19,144 bases of DNA from a bacterium (lineage in GTDB: Bacteria > Eremiobacterota > Eremiobacteria > Baltobacterales > Baltobacteraceae). Positions 8,716 through 16,603 of the stretch are shown piece after piece. The notes below the pieces were generated by a model. It saw nothing but the letters and a program-made list of their open reading frames with translations, was not told where the DNA came from and searched no databases. A program made the translations under genes and the position numbers. Position 1 is the first letter of the stretch. Each line of letters starts with the position of its first letter. Location: the NCBI GenBank assembly GCA_021784715.1, contig JAJYHP010000184.1:1-19144 (forward strand). The letters run 5' to 3'.

Positions 8716-9632
8716 ATAATCATCGGCGTGCGAGGCGACGCCGCCGCGGGAGTTCGCGAATTCGGCCGTTCGCGCTGGTGGCGCTTCTTGGGGTGCTGCT
8801 TTTGGGAGCGGGCTTCGCCTGGGCCGCTTCTTGGCCCGGTTTCCGCCCGGGAATCATCGGCGTTTATGGAAACGCTCGAGTTTCGTCGTCGCGGATCCTC
8901 GCCGCAGCGGCCGTCGACCCGCGAATGAATATTTGGCTTCAGTCCTCGAACGGAATCGCATCGCGCGTGCTTCGTATTCGGGCGATCGCGCAGGTCGCCG
9001 TGCATCGGTATCTTCCGAATCATCTTTCGATCGTCATCCGCGAACGGAGACCCGTCGCGCGGCTCGTCGCCAAGGATGGGAGCTGCGCGGTCGATCGCCG
9101 GGGATACGTTTTCCCGAACGAGGCGCGGGATCGATCCCTTCCGGCCCTGCTGAGCGGTCGGAGGCTCTGTGCGGTACGTCGGCTGCCCGGGAGGGCGAGG
9201 GCGATGCGTTTGCTATCGCTCCTTCGGCGATCCGAAGCCGCCGGGGTGCGCCTGGCGATACTCTCGCACGACCGCTACGGTGGGGATCTCGGAGTTCTCG
9301 CCGACGGAACGTTGCTCTATATCGGCGACGGGACGCACCTCGAGCGAAAATTCGAGGAGATCCGTGCCCTGAAAGAACGTTTGCGAGGGAGCTGGAAAAA
9401 AATAAAAGCCCTCGACCTTCGAGCTCCGTCGACGCCGATTGTCGTCGATGGAAAAAAGATCGAGGGCGGGGGGCTTCTATCGATTAATGCGACGAAAGGT
9501 CGAGATAGACCAGAACTTCACCGTTCGCCAACGAAAATTTCATCGAATCGTTCGCGTGCAGTTTCGAAAAATCGACCGTCGGGCGCCCTGCAGCGAGCGT
9601 TGTCTCCAACCCATTCTGCATCGTCACCGTAA
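8712..9632 (+). CDS. ftsQ: Cell division protein FtsQ (POTRA domain); C-terminal tail doubtful
   Basis: This is a bitopic membrane protein of the divisome. A basic N-terminus (RRARRRRRG) is followed by one membrane segment at about residues 20-42. An extracytoplasmic POTRA domain follows (about 47-118, IIGVYGNARVSSSRIL, ending IVIRERRPVARL). A beta domain then reaches KALDLRAPSTPIVV near 245, matching the usual FtsQ end. The family is typically near 250-280 aa. This frame continues to 306 aa, and the last 49 residues are rich in Ser/Arg and lie antisense to the secreted-protein gene at 9484-9777. A G6 run at 9468-9473 sits just before this tail. One extra G there would end the protein at TAA 9485-9487. 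The start is the ATG of an ATGA overlap. Identity of the core is well supported; the 3' end is not. Confidence 0.85.
   Translation: MNNHRRARRRRRGSSRIRPFALVALLGVLLLGAGFAWAASWPGFRPGIIGVYGNARVSSSRILAAAAVDPRMNIWLQSSNGIASRVLRIRAIAQVAVHRYLPNHLSIVIRERRPVARLVAKDGSCAVDRRGYVFPNEARDRSLPALLSGRRLCAVRRLPGRARAMRLLSLLRRSEAAGVRLAILSHDRYGGDLGVLADGTLLYIGDGTHLERKFEEIRALKERLRGSWKKIKALDLRAPSTPIVVDGKKIEGGGLLSINATKGRDRPELHRSPTKISSNRSRAVSKNRPSGALQRALSPTHSASSP
9396..9467 (-). terminator. Intrinsic terminator of the chemotaxis-protein/secreted-protein transcript
   Basis: Read on the minus strand, GCCCTCGATC (9467-9458) pairs with GGTCGAGGGC (9417-9408), giving ten pairs with one G-U. It is followed at once by TTTTATTTTTTT (9407-9396). 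The 40-base loop contains its own stem, TCGACG/CGTCGA (9429-9434 and 9443-9448). A shorter alternative hairpin, CTCGA/TCGAG, lies at 9411-9423. The structure begins 16 bases past the stop of the small secreted protein, which fits rho-independent termination. It lies entirely within ftsQ on the other strand. Read on the plus strand it is followed by G-rich sequence without a U-tract, so it should not stop ftsQ transcription. Confidence 0.75.
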
Positions 9633-9777
9633 CGTGTTTCGCATCCACGACCTTAATGACTTTCGCGGTATAAGTGCCGTCGGGAATCATCGTGGCACTG
9701 ACGACGTTGGCGGCGATTGCCGTTGCGCCGAGCGCGAGCGTGGCGAGCACGGTGGTAATAAACGTACGTATCTTCAA
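9484..9777 (-). CDS. Small secreted protein of unknown function
   Basis: The 97-aa protein has a clear signal peptide: basic MKIR, a hydrophobic stretch and an AIA-A type cleavage site near residue 22. The mature part of about 75 residues (DGTYTAKVIKVVDAKHVTVTM and on) alternates polar and hydrophobic residues as in a small beta-barrel. It contains no cysteine. It starts at TTG (complement of 9775-9777), with AAGG eight bases upstream. The gene lies 41 bases downstream of the chemotaxis protein with no terminator between, so the two may share a transcript that ends at the terminator at 9396-9467. I do not recognise the family. The signal peptide and terminator argue that this strand, not the overlapping ftsQ tail, is the coding one here. 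Confidence 0.75.
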   Translation of the reverse strand: MKIRTFITTVLATLALGATAIAANVVSATMIPDGTYTAKVIKVVDAKHVTVTMQNGLETTLAAGRPTVDFSKLHANDSMKFSLANGEVLVYLDLSSH

Positions 9778-9818
9778 AGTTGGTACCTTATCTTCAGGGG
9801 ACGGGGGGAGGCAGTAGT

Positions 9819-11861
9819 CTAGGATTCTAGCGCAAGTGCCGCCCGCTCATCAAGCCCCGCGTTCTTCCGCGCCTCGCCGGCGGCCCCATGCGCCTCGTCG
9901 ATGGCGAACTGGTCGACCAGCTCTTCGAGCCCTCCCGACTGCTCCTGGAGCAACATCGCCTCCTCGGCGAGCCGGGTGGCCGCGTCGGCGTTCTGGGAGC
10001 CCAGGGTGCTCGACCGCTCGATCCGGGTGCCGAGCGCCTCGATCGCCGACTGTTGCTCGGTCGAGGCACGCGCCACGTCGGCGGTGCGCTGTTCGATCTC
10101 CGAGACGCTCTCGAGTATCTGGTTCGCGGTGATGGTTTGCTCACGCATCGTCGCCGCCGCCTCGTGGGTCATCGCGCCCATCTGTTCGCTCGCCTTCGCA
10201 AGCTCCTCGGAGGCACGAGCCTGCTCGTTGGTGGCGAGGCTGATCTCGCTCATGAGCGTTGCGACCTCGGAGACGCGCTTGGAGACGTCGGACATCATGG
10301 CGTTCACCGATTGCGCGAGGGTGGCGCTCTCCTTGACCTGGACGTTGGCGCGCCCGGTCCGTTCGAGCACCGCCGAGGTACGGCGCTGGATATCGGCGAC
10401 GAGCGAGGCGATCTGTTTCACCGAGCTGGCGGAGTTCTCGGCGAGTTTGCGGACCTCGTCGGCGACGACGGCGAAGCCGCGCCCGTGCTCGCCGGCACGT
10501 GCCGCTTCGATTGCGGCGTTGAGCGCGAGCAGGTTCGTTTGGTCGGCGATCTCTTCGATGAGGCCGAGAATTTCGCCGATCTGTCGCGAGGCACCGTCGA
10601 GGCTCTCCATCTCGACGACGACCGAACTGACCAGCGAGGTCATTTGGTCGATCCCCGTGGAGAGGCGTGAGATTTCATTCTGTCCGGTGCGAACGTGCTG
10701 GTCGGTCTCCGTCGATTCGACGCCTACGCGTTTGGCGTTTCCCGCGACCTGGACGATCGAAGCCGACATCTCCTGAGTATTGGCGACGGCCTGTTCGACG
10801 ACGGTCGCAAGGTTAAGGAGGTTCTGATCCATCTCTTGGATCGAGGCCGTCATCTCGGCGATCGAACTCGAAATATCGGAGACGCGACGGGCGACCGCCT
10901 CGGCATTATCGGCGACCGTGCCGGAGCCGCGAGCGACGTCGGCGGAGTAGCGGAGTGCATCTCCGAGCGTTGCGAGTTCGTCCTGAACGCGACGGTCGAC
11001 ATCGCGCGAGACCTCGGTGCTCGTCGCGCTCGCGGCCTTTACCGAGCGCGTCGCGATTTGGATGCGCCCGACGAGCGCGCTGAGCCGATCTCCCAATTCG
11101 TCGATCGATTGACCGAGACGGCCGAGGACGTCGTTTCCGCTCCAACCGGTGCGCGCGGTGAGATCGCCGCGCCCCATCGCTTCGAAGATCGTCACGCAGC
11201 GAGTGATGTTGCGGAGCAATCGAATGCGTAACAGCGAGAATGCGATGACGACGACGATTAGCGCGAAGACCGCACCGGCGACGAGGACTACCAAGGCGAG
11301 ATTTTTTGCTTGAATCAGCGCGGCGTAACGAATATCGGCAGCCCGATTGAGAGCATCGAGTACCGCCCGACCGTCGATGTTTTGTCGGGTGTACGCATCT
11401 GCGAGCGTACTCTGCAATTGCACTAAGGCTTCCGCCTTTTTCCCCTGCTGCAGCAGCCCGATCGTCGCCAAGGATTCAAAATCGTACGCGCCGGCGCTCT
11501 TGGTAAAAGCGGCGACTTGTTTGCTGGTGCTCGAATCTTTTCCGGTCAATGCGGCGAGCGTGCGTTCGTCCTTCGGAAATTTACTTACGAGCGTGATGGC
11601 CGATTTCAACGACGCCGCAGCGCGGGCTGGATCGGCGTTCGTCGCCGCCTCGAGCGATGCGGCGCGCAATCCGTTCGCATCGTCGGCGACGCGCGCGTAT
11701 GCGAGCTCGCCTTTCACGATTTTGTCGTGCAATGTTGCAGCTTGCGTTGCAATCAAATTGGTAACGAAGAATGCCGCCGGAATAACCGCCAAAACGACGA
11801 TAAAGACGATGACGGCGGAGATCACGAGGCCGCGCTCGATAGAGGTTCGCTTTTGGCTCAT
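9819..11861 (-). CDS. Methyl-accepting chemotaxis protein
   Basis: The 680-aa inner-membrane receptor signals to CheA/CheW. Membrane segment 1 is at about 11-38, and a helical extracytoplasmic sensor domain of roughly 150 residues lies at 39-186. Membrane segment 2 is at about 187-213, a HAMP domain follows to about 265, and a long coiled-coil signalling domain fills the rest. The kinase-contact hairpin tip is canonical: [20 protein letters not shown] (437-456), then [19 protein letters not shown]. There is no C-terminal NWETF-like CheR-binding pentapeptide. I chose the ATG at 11859-11861 because the first transmembrane helix follows within ten residues. The frame stays open much further upstream, but only as a shadow of ftsA. 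The Shine-Dalgarno is weak (AGGA about 16 bases upstream). No other chemotaxis gene is in the window. Confidence 0.95.
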   Translation of the reverse strand: MSQKRTSIERGLVISAVIVFIVVLAVIPAAFFVTNLIATQAATLHDKIVKGELAYARVADDANGLRAASLEAATNADPARAAASLKSAITLVSKFPKDERTLAALTGKDSSTSKQVAAFTKSAGAYDFESLATIGLLQQGKKAEALVQLQSTLADAYTRQNIDGRAVLDALNRAADIRYAALIQAKNLALVVLVAGAVFALIVVVIAFSLLRIRLLRNITRCVTIFEAMGRGDLTARTGWSGNDVLGRLGQSIDELGDRLSALVGRIQIATRSVKAASATSTEVSRDVDRRVQDELATLGDALRYSADVARGSGTVADNAEAVARRVSDISSSIAEMTASIQEMDQNLLNLATVVEQAVANTQEMSASIVQVAGNAKRVGVESTETDQHVRTGQNEISRLSTGIDQMTSLVSSVVVEMESLDGASRQIGEILGLIEEIADQTNLLALNAAIEAARAGEHGRGFAVVADEVRKLAENSASSVKQIASLVADIQRRTSAVLERTGRANVQVKESATLAQSVNAMMSDVSKRVSEVATLMSEISLATNEQARASEELAKASEQMGAMTHEAAATMREQTITANQILESVSEIEQRTADVARASTEQQSAIEALGTRIERSSTLGSQNADAATRLAEEAMLLQEQSGGLEELVDQFAIDEAHGAAGEARKNAGLDERAALALES

Positions 11862-12020
11862 CGCAGGCAGGCTTCGTCCTATGCCGGGCGTTCTCCTCAA
11901 GAGGAGCTGCGCGAGGAGGCGCCAAGATGCTCTGGATAGCCATTTTGGGCAGGGATAGTAGGGGTTCTTACCCGATAGCCCAATATATGGTGGATATCGC
12001 CGTTGATGTTTAGGATGTGA
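11862..12020. promoter_or_regulatory. Divergent regulatory region between the chemotaxis receptor and ftsA
   Basis: These 159 bases must carry promoters for both directions. A 14-base near-palindrome, CTCCTC-AA-GAGGAG (11893-11906), lies about 32-45 bases upstream of the receptor start and could be an operator. On the plus side an AT-rich AATATATGG (about 11982-11990) is the only -10-like element for ftsA. GATAG occurs three times (near 11936, 11953 and 11974). AGGA at 12012-12015, five bases before the ftsA ATG, is a good ribosome binding site. No -35 box is convincing. Confidence 0.4.
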
Positions 12021-13235
12021 ATGAAACAAGGCACCCTGTGCGGTCTCGACATCGGCACCACGAAGACGTGCGTCGTCGTCGCTGCCGAAGGGCCGAACGG
12101 CCTCGAGATTCTCGGCTTCGGCGAGGCACCATCCTTGGGGATGCGGCGCGGCGTGGTGGTCGATCTCGAGCAGACGGTGAAATCGATCGAAGCGGCGACC
12201 GAGAAGGCCGAGCGGATGTCCGGAGTCCACATCGAGGAGGCGATCGTCGGCATCACCGGGGAGCACGTTCGCAGCGTCAATAACCGCGGCGTCGTTTCGG
12301 TTGCGAATGACGACCGGGAGGTCGAAGCCTCCGATGTCGAGCGCGTCGTCGATGCCAGCAAGATCATCAACGTTCCTAGCGATCGGCAGATCGTCCACGC
12401 TCTCCCGCGTTTTTTTACGGTCGACGGCCAAGATGGCATCGTCGATCCGGTCGGCATGGCCGGTGGCCGCCTTGAGGTGGACACGCATATCGTCACCGCG
12501 GCGAGCAGTTTTCTCTCCAACGTCCTCAAGTGCGTTCATCGCGCCGGCATCGAATCCGCCGGGATCGTCTTCGAACCCCTGGCGAGCGCCGCAGCCGTCC
12601 TGCTCCCCGAGGAGGAACACGTCGGCGTGTTGCTGCTCGATATTGGCGGCGGCACCACCGATATCGCCGTCTACTCCGGGGGGAGCGCGATCTACACCGC
12701 GACGATTCCGGTCGGCGGGCAGATCCTCACCAACGATATCTCGCTCGGCCTCAAGACCTCGCTCGCCCAAGCGCAGGAGGTCAAACATCGCTTCGGAGTT
12801 GGCGACGAACAGAGTGGGGCGGCTCGGAGCTTTCCAGTGCAATCGCTCGATGGCCGGGCGCAGCGCGAAGCGACGACGCACGAGCTCAACGCGATCGTCG
12901 TTCCGCGTGTCCTCGAGACGCTGCGCATGGCCCGCGCGAAAGTCTTCGAAAACGTACCGCGCGATCTCGTCATCGGTGAGGTCGTCCTCACCGGAGGCGG
13001 CGCTCAGTTGCCGGGGCTCGAGGCGATCGCCGAGAAGATCTTCGAAGCCCCGGTGCGTATCGGCATTCCGGCGCATCTCGGCGGATCGATCGACGCCTTG
13101 GCCTTTCCGCAATATGCGACGGCGATCGGACTCGTGCTCTTTGCGCGCAAGAGCGAACTGACGGGTGTCGAATCGGCGCGAAACGGCTCGATCTTTGCTC
13201 GGCTTCGCGGGTGGCTCGCGGCGCTGTGGAATTAA
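12021..13235 (+). CDS. ftsA: Cell division protein FtsA
   Basis: FtsA is the actin-like ATPase that tethers FtsZ filaments to the membrane and recruits later divisome proteins. The protein is 404 aa. ATP-binding motifs are [11 protein letters not shown] (8-18), [16 protein letters not shown] (about 205-220) and [12 protein letters not shown]. The 1C subdomain follows the first motif ([18 protein letters not shown]). The C-terminus [16 protein letters not shown] is an amphipathic helix, the conserved membrane-targeting sequence. AGGA five bases upstream supports the ATG at 12021. The ftsZ gene follows after 23 bases. The gene directly upstream is the divergent chemotaxis receptor rather than ftsQ, which is about 2.4 kb away. 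Confidence 0.96.
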   Translation: MKQGTLCGLDIGTTKTCVVVAAEGPNGLEILGFGEAPSLGMRRGVVVDLEQTVKSIEAATEKAERMSGVHIEEAIVGITGEHVRSVNNRGVVSVANDDREVEASDVERVVDASKIINVPSDRQIVHALPRFFTVDGQDGIVDPVGMAGGRLEVDTHIVTAASSFLSNVLKCVHRAGIESAGIVFEPLASAAAVLLPEEEHVGVLLLDIGGGTTDIAVYSGGSAIYTATIPVGGQILTNDISLGLKTSLAQAQEVKHRFGVGDEQSGAARSFPVQSLDGRAQREATTHELNAIVVPRVLETLRMARAKVFENVPRDLVIGEVVLTGGGAQLPGLEAIAEKIFEAPVRIGIPAHLGGSIDALAFPQYATAIGLVLFARKSELTGVESARNGSIFARLRGWLAALWN

Positions 13236-13258
13236 ATCTCTTTCATACGGAGGAAACG

Positions 13259-14329
13259 ATGGCTGAAGCTAAACGCTATGTTCCCGAACATGCCGCGACG
13301 ATTCGCGTTATCGGCGTCGGCGGGGGCGGCTGCAACGCGATCAATCGCATGATCGAAGCGGGGTTGACGGGCGTAGATTTCTTCGCCGTGAACTCCGACG
13401 TTCAGGCCTTGCGCAATTCGCTCACGGAAAACACCGTGCAGATCGGAACCGGGATGTCTCGCGGTCTGGGAGCGGGCGCGAACCCGACCCTCGGCCGGGA
13501 CGCCGCCGAAGAATCGCGCGAAGATCTCGCGATGATCGTCGACGGAGCCGATCTGGTCTTCATCGCCGCAGGAATGGGCGGCGGAACGGGAACGGGAGCG
13601 GCGCCGGTGCTCGCCGAGCTCGCGCGCGAATCCGGAGCGTTGACGATCGCGGTCGTCACCAAACCGTTCGCGTTCGAAGGGCGCAAACGGATGGAGGCCG
13701 CCGAACGCGGGATCGCTCAGCTCGAGGCGAAAGTCGATACCCTGATCACGATTCCCAACGAACGTATCTTTCAGGTGATCGAGAAGAAGACCCCGTTAAA
13801 CGAAGCATTCAGTTTCGCCGACGACGTGCTCCGTCAAGGGATCGCCGGCATTAGCGACCTCATCACGCAACCGGGGCTCATTAACCTCGATTTCGCCGAC
13901 GTGAAAGCGGTGATGACCGATGCGGGTACGGCGATGATGGGGATCGGCGAAGGATCGGGAGAGCATCGGGCAGCCGATGCCGCGCAGAAGGCGATCGCTT
14001 CGCCGCTTCTCGACACGACCATCGACGGCGCGCGCGGCGTCATCTTGAATATTACCGGCGGAAGCGATCTCTCGATGTATGAGGTCAACGAGGCAGCCGA
14101 AATGATCAGCCGCAGCGTCGACCCCGACGCGCAGATTATTTTTGGCGCGAGCCTCGATCCGAATCTGCAGGGTCGGGTGCGCGTCACGGTGCTCGCTGCG
14201 GGCTTCGGCCCGATCCGCCGGACGGAAGCGAACGGTTTTGCTTTCGAAAAGACGCGTATCGAGACCGTCACGCCGGTCAATATGGACGATATCGAAGTCC
14301 CGGCGTTTCTCCGCTATCGCGGGGGCTAA
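13259..14329 (+). CDS. ftsZ: Cell division protein FtsZ
   Basis: FtsZ is the tubulin-like GTPase forming the cytokinetic ring. The 356-aa protein shows the T1 loop GVGGGGCNA (19-27), the tubulin signature [11 protein letters not shown] (from about 107) and the catalytic T7 loop NLDFADV (from about 209). The C-terminal peptide [12 protein letters not shown] (345-356) is the tail that binds FtsA and other partners. The linker between the globular domain (ending about 317) and the tail is only about 23-27 residues, roughly half that of E. coli. The ATG at 13259 has a strong GGAGGA at 13249-13254. An earlier in-frame start at 13211 would overlap ftsA and lacks support. The thyX gene follows after four bases. 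Confidence 0.97.
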   Translation: MAEAKRYVPEHAATIRVIGVGGGGCNAINRMIEAGLTGVDFFAVNSDVQALRNSLTENTVQIGTGMSRGLGAGANPTLGRDAAEESREDLAMIVDGADLVFIAAGMGGGTGTGAAPVLAELARESGALTIAVVTKPFAFEGRKRMEAAERGIAQLEAKVDTLITIPNERIFQVIEKKTPLNEAFSFADDVLRQGIAGISDLITQPGLINLDFADVKAVMTDAGTAMMGIGEGSGEHRAADAAQKAIASPLLDTTIDGARGVILNITGGSDLSMYEVNEAAEMISRSVDPDAQIIFGASLDPNLQGRVRVTVLAAGFGPIRRTEANGFAFEKTRIETVTPVNMDDIEVPAFLRYRGG

Positions 14330-14333
14330 TCCA

Positions 14334-15152
14334 TTGGCGGGGTACGGCGCGAAGATACTGCTCGACTCGGTCGCACCGACGGGGGAACGCTTGACCACCA
14401 TGGAGGTCTGCTTTCCCCGCTTCGTGTTGGCCGAGTTTAATACGCATCGACAATTTTCGCGCAATAGTGCGAGTTCGCGCGCGATTCCGACATCGAAGCT
14501 CATCGAACGGGTTCTCAGCGAGCCCGTTCTCCCGCTGGAGTGGGGGCGCAACCAACCCGGTATGGCGGCTTCGTCGCTCCTCGATATCGAAGCCGTGCGC
14601 ATCGCCGAGCGCGCATGGTTACGCGCTCGCGATGAAGCCGTCGAATCGGTACGCGAGCTGCAGACGCTGCAGGTCCACAAACAGGTCCTTAACCGGCTCC
14701 TCGAGCCGTTTTTGTGGCACACCGTTATCGTGACCGCTACCGAATGGGCGAATTTTTTTGCGTTACGGTGTACGCCGCAAGCGCAACCTGAGATTCGCGA
14801 AGTTGCCATGAAAATGCGGGCGGCGTACGAGCGCCATCAACCGACGCCGTTGATGGAGGGAGAGTGGCACACGCCGTTACTCCAGGAAGACGAGTTCGGG
14901 CTCGATATCGATTTACGCAAGCGCGTAAGCGCCGCGCGTTGCGCGCGCGTTTCGTACCTCACTCATGACGGGGCGCGAGATCGCTCGAAGGATCTCGACC
15001 TCTGCGACCGTCTCATGGAGCAGCATCACCTTAGCCCCTTCGAACACGTGGCGACTCCCGCATCGGGAGCGAACGCAAATTTTCGCGGGTGGCGCCAAAT
15101 GCGCGCCGAGGTGGAGGAGCGCTCGTGGCTTACGCGCTCAGCGAGCGCATGA
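14334..15152 (+). CDS. thyX: FAD-dependent thymidylate synthase, permuted ThyX-like type
   Basis: ThyX methylates dUMP to dTMP using methylene-tetrahydrofolate, FAD and NADPH. This 272-aa protein has the ThyX landmarks in an unusual order. THRQFSRNSASSR (37-49) stands for the classical RHRxxSxNxxSxR flavin/dUMP motif, with Thr in place of the first Arg. FFALRCTPQAQPEI (141-154) matches the dUMP-activating Arg region. The HHLSPFEH block (231-238), which precedes RHR in classical ThyX, is here near the C-terminus, after an ARCARVSY segment (201-208) that resembles a classical N-terminus. From memory, the same arrangement occurs in some phage and bacterial proteins annotated as ThyX. Start is TTG at 14334, four bases after ftsZ, with a G-run about eight bases upstream. 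Its last 23 bases overlap the convergent EAL gene. Confidence 0.88.
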   Translation: MAGYGAKILLDSVAPTGERLTTMEVCFPRFVLAEFNTHRQFSRNSASSRAIPTSKLIERVLSEPVLPLEWGRNQPGMAASSLLDIEAVRIAERAWLRARDEAVESVRELQTLQVHKQVLNRLLEPFLWHTVIVTATEWANFFALRCTPQAQPEIREVAMKMRAAYERHQPTPLMEGEWHTPLLQEDEFGLDIDLRKRVSAARCARVSYLTHDGARDRSKDLDLCDRLMEQHHLSPFEHVATPASGANANFRGWRQMRAEVEERSWLTRSASA

Positions 15153-15933
15153 CGCCGAGATGCGGGTCGAAGGCCGCGGCAAAATCGGTTGCCGGAAGGG
15201 CGCGTCCGTAGAGAAACCCTTGAGCGAGTTCGCAACCGCAGTCGCGTAAGAAATCCGCCTGCGCTTTCGTCTCGACGCCTTCCGCCTGAACCTGTAAACC
15301 GAGTGCATGCCCCATCGCAATGATCGCCGTGACGATGGCAAGGTCGTTCGCATCGTTCGGAATATCCTGAACGAAACTTTTGTCGATTTTGATCTTATCG
15401 ATAGGGAAGCGTTTGAGGTAGGAGAGGGAGGAGTACCCCGTTCCAAAATCGTCGAGAGCGAGGGAGATACCGAGATGTTTGAGCTGGCGCATAATGCCGA
15501 TCGAATCCTCGGCATTATGCATCGCCACCGATTCGGTAATCTCAAATTCGAGACGTTCCGGAGCGAGCGAGGCCTTGCAGAGGGCATCTTCGATCGCAGC
15601 GACGAGTTGGAGATGAAGAAACTGACGGCTACTGAGATTGACTGCAAGATCGAGCCGAATCCCATATTGCGACTCCCAACGATGGATTTGCTCCGTCGCC
15701 GTGCGAAAGACCCACTCTCCCAGTGCGATGATGACTCCCGAGGCCTCTGCTTGCGGTATGAATGCGTCGGGCAGGCCGACGACATTCCCCGATTGGGGCC
15801 ACCGGCAGAGCGCTTCCACACCGACGATCCGATCGTTCCGTAAGTCGACGACCGGCTGATAATGGAGGCAAAATTCACCAAAATCCAGCGCTCGCGCGAG
15901 GCGCTGCCCCGGAGAATATCGGCGTGGGTTCAT
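15130..15933 (-). CDS. Stand-alone EAL-domain c-di-GMP phosphodiesterase
   Basis: The 267-aa protein consists of a single EAL domain with no sensor or membrane part. It should hydrolyse cyclic di-GMP to pGpG. The metal- and substrate-binding set looks complete: E40 in VEALCRW, N99 in AVNLSSRQF, E131 in FEITES, D161 and D162 in LDDFGTGYSSL, K182 in IKIDKSF, the QAEGVET block (216-222) and Q238 in AQGFLYGR. Loop 6 is canonical, which argues for activity rather than a degenerate c-di-GMP receptor. It starts eight bases after the aldolase stop on the same strand without a visible Shine-Dalgarno, so it is probably coupled to the aldolase. Its end overlaps the end of thyX by 23 bases. Confidence 0.93.
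   Translation of the reverse strand: MNPRRYSPGQRLARALDFGEFCLHYQPVVDLRNDRIVGVEALCRWPQSGNVVGLPDAFIPQAEASGVIIALGEWVFRTATEQIHRWESQYGIRLDLAVNLSSRQFLHLQLVAAIEDALCKASLAPERLEFEITESVAMHNAEDSIGIMRQLKHLGISLALDDFGTGYSSLSYLKRFPIDKIKIDKSFVQDIPNDANDLAIVTAIIAMGHALGLQVQAEGVETKAQADFLRDCGCELAQGFLYGRALPATDFAAAFDPHLGVMRSLSA
15134..15148. other. Hairpin in the thyX/EAL convergent overlap
   Basis: GCGCTC-AGC-GAGCGC is a perfect 6-bp stem with a 3-base loop. It lies exactly in the 23-base tail-to-tail overlap (15130-15152) of thyX and the EAL gene. There is no U-tract on either side, so it is not a standard intrinsic terminator. It could stall polymerase or protect both 3' ends. Such short GC-rich palindromes also occur by chance in DNA of this composition. 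Confidence 0.3.
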
Positions 15934-15941
15934 GCGTCGGC

Positions 15942-16595
15942 TTAGAAGATCGCGCGATACGGCGGCATGCAGAGTGCTTCATCCTCCTGGCACGACTCAC
16001 CTTGCCGGAAAGAATCGGCCGACGTCGTGCCGATCGCAATGCGGGCACTCTCTTCGGCGAGGTCGGTCAAAATAAACGCGCGTTCCATCGTTGCGGCGAG
16101 AACGGAGAGCCCGTGCCGTTCCATCAGAATGGTATCGACGCCGCGCGCGAAGATCTCGGCACCCGATTCGGCGAGCTCGGCGCTCCCGGCGGCGGCGTAT
16201 GGGACCCATCCCACCGCTCCTAACGTCTCCATCGCACCGACGGTATCGCGCGCGAAGAGCCGGCCGAATTTGCTCCAAATCACGCACGCGGTCGGATGGG
16301 TGTGCACGAGAACCACGGCGTCGGGACGAACCCGGTACGCCGCGAGGTGGAGCGGTAATTCACTGCTCGGACGAGCGGCCGTATTGCGCGGCGTTCCCGT
16401 TCGATCGACGCGTACGATATCGTGCTCGTTCAGGCGCTCGAGCGAACGCCCCGAGGGCGTCACGAGGATATCGCCGTCCTCCATGCGCGCGCTGATGTTG
16501 CCGCTGCTCCCGGTGACGAGGCCGCGACGCCAGAGGCGGGCCGCGCAATCGACGATCTCCGCGCGTAACTTCGCTTCGGCCATAGGTAGGTCCAT
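15942..16595 (-). CDS. Class II aldolase (AraD/FucA/adducin family)
   Basis: This is a zinc-dependent aldolase or epimerase-fold protein of 217 aa, the usual length of the family. Landmarks are GSSGNISAR (29-37), VTPSGRSLERL (45-55), SSELPLH with catalytic-type E79, HTHP with zinc ligands H98 and H100, and ERHGLSV with the third zinc ligand H161. The family includes L-fuculose-phosphate aldolase, ribulose-phosphate epimerase and methylthioribulose-phosphate dehydratase; the substrate cannot be chosen from sequence here. ATG codons at 16595 and 16583 are both possible, and the upstream one is only eight bases from the preceding stop. It lies between the short aldehyde-dehydrogenase-like gene and the EAL gene, in an apparent three-gene transcript. 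Confidence 0.9.
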   Translation of the reverse strand: MDLPMAEAKLRAEIVDCAARLWRRGLVTGSSGNISARMEDGDILVTPSGRSLERLNEHDIVRVDRTGTPRNTAARPSSELPLHLAAYRVRPDAVVLVHTHPTACVIWSKFGRLFARDTVGAMETLGAVGWVPYAAAGSAELAESGAEIFARGVDTILMERHGLSVLAATMERAFILTDLAEESARIAIGTTSADSFRQGESCQEDEALCMPPYRAIF

Positions 16596-16603
16596 CGCGG
16601 CAA

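Noticed and set aside
9888..10670. Two long plus-strand frames (about 260 and 290 residues) across the receptor
   Set aside because: They are antisense to the highly conserved receptor signalling domain and are explained by its codon bias.
11862..13112. Upstream continuation of the chemotaxis receptor frame to give a protein of nearly 1100 residues
   Set aside because: The added part is antisense to ftsA, has no recognisable domain, and the true receptor start (MSQKR plus a transmembrane helix) is clear at 11861.
13211..13258. Upstream start for ftsZ inside the end of ftsA
   Set aside because: The ATG at 13259 has a strong GGAGGA five bases upstream and the N-terminus expected for FtsZ.
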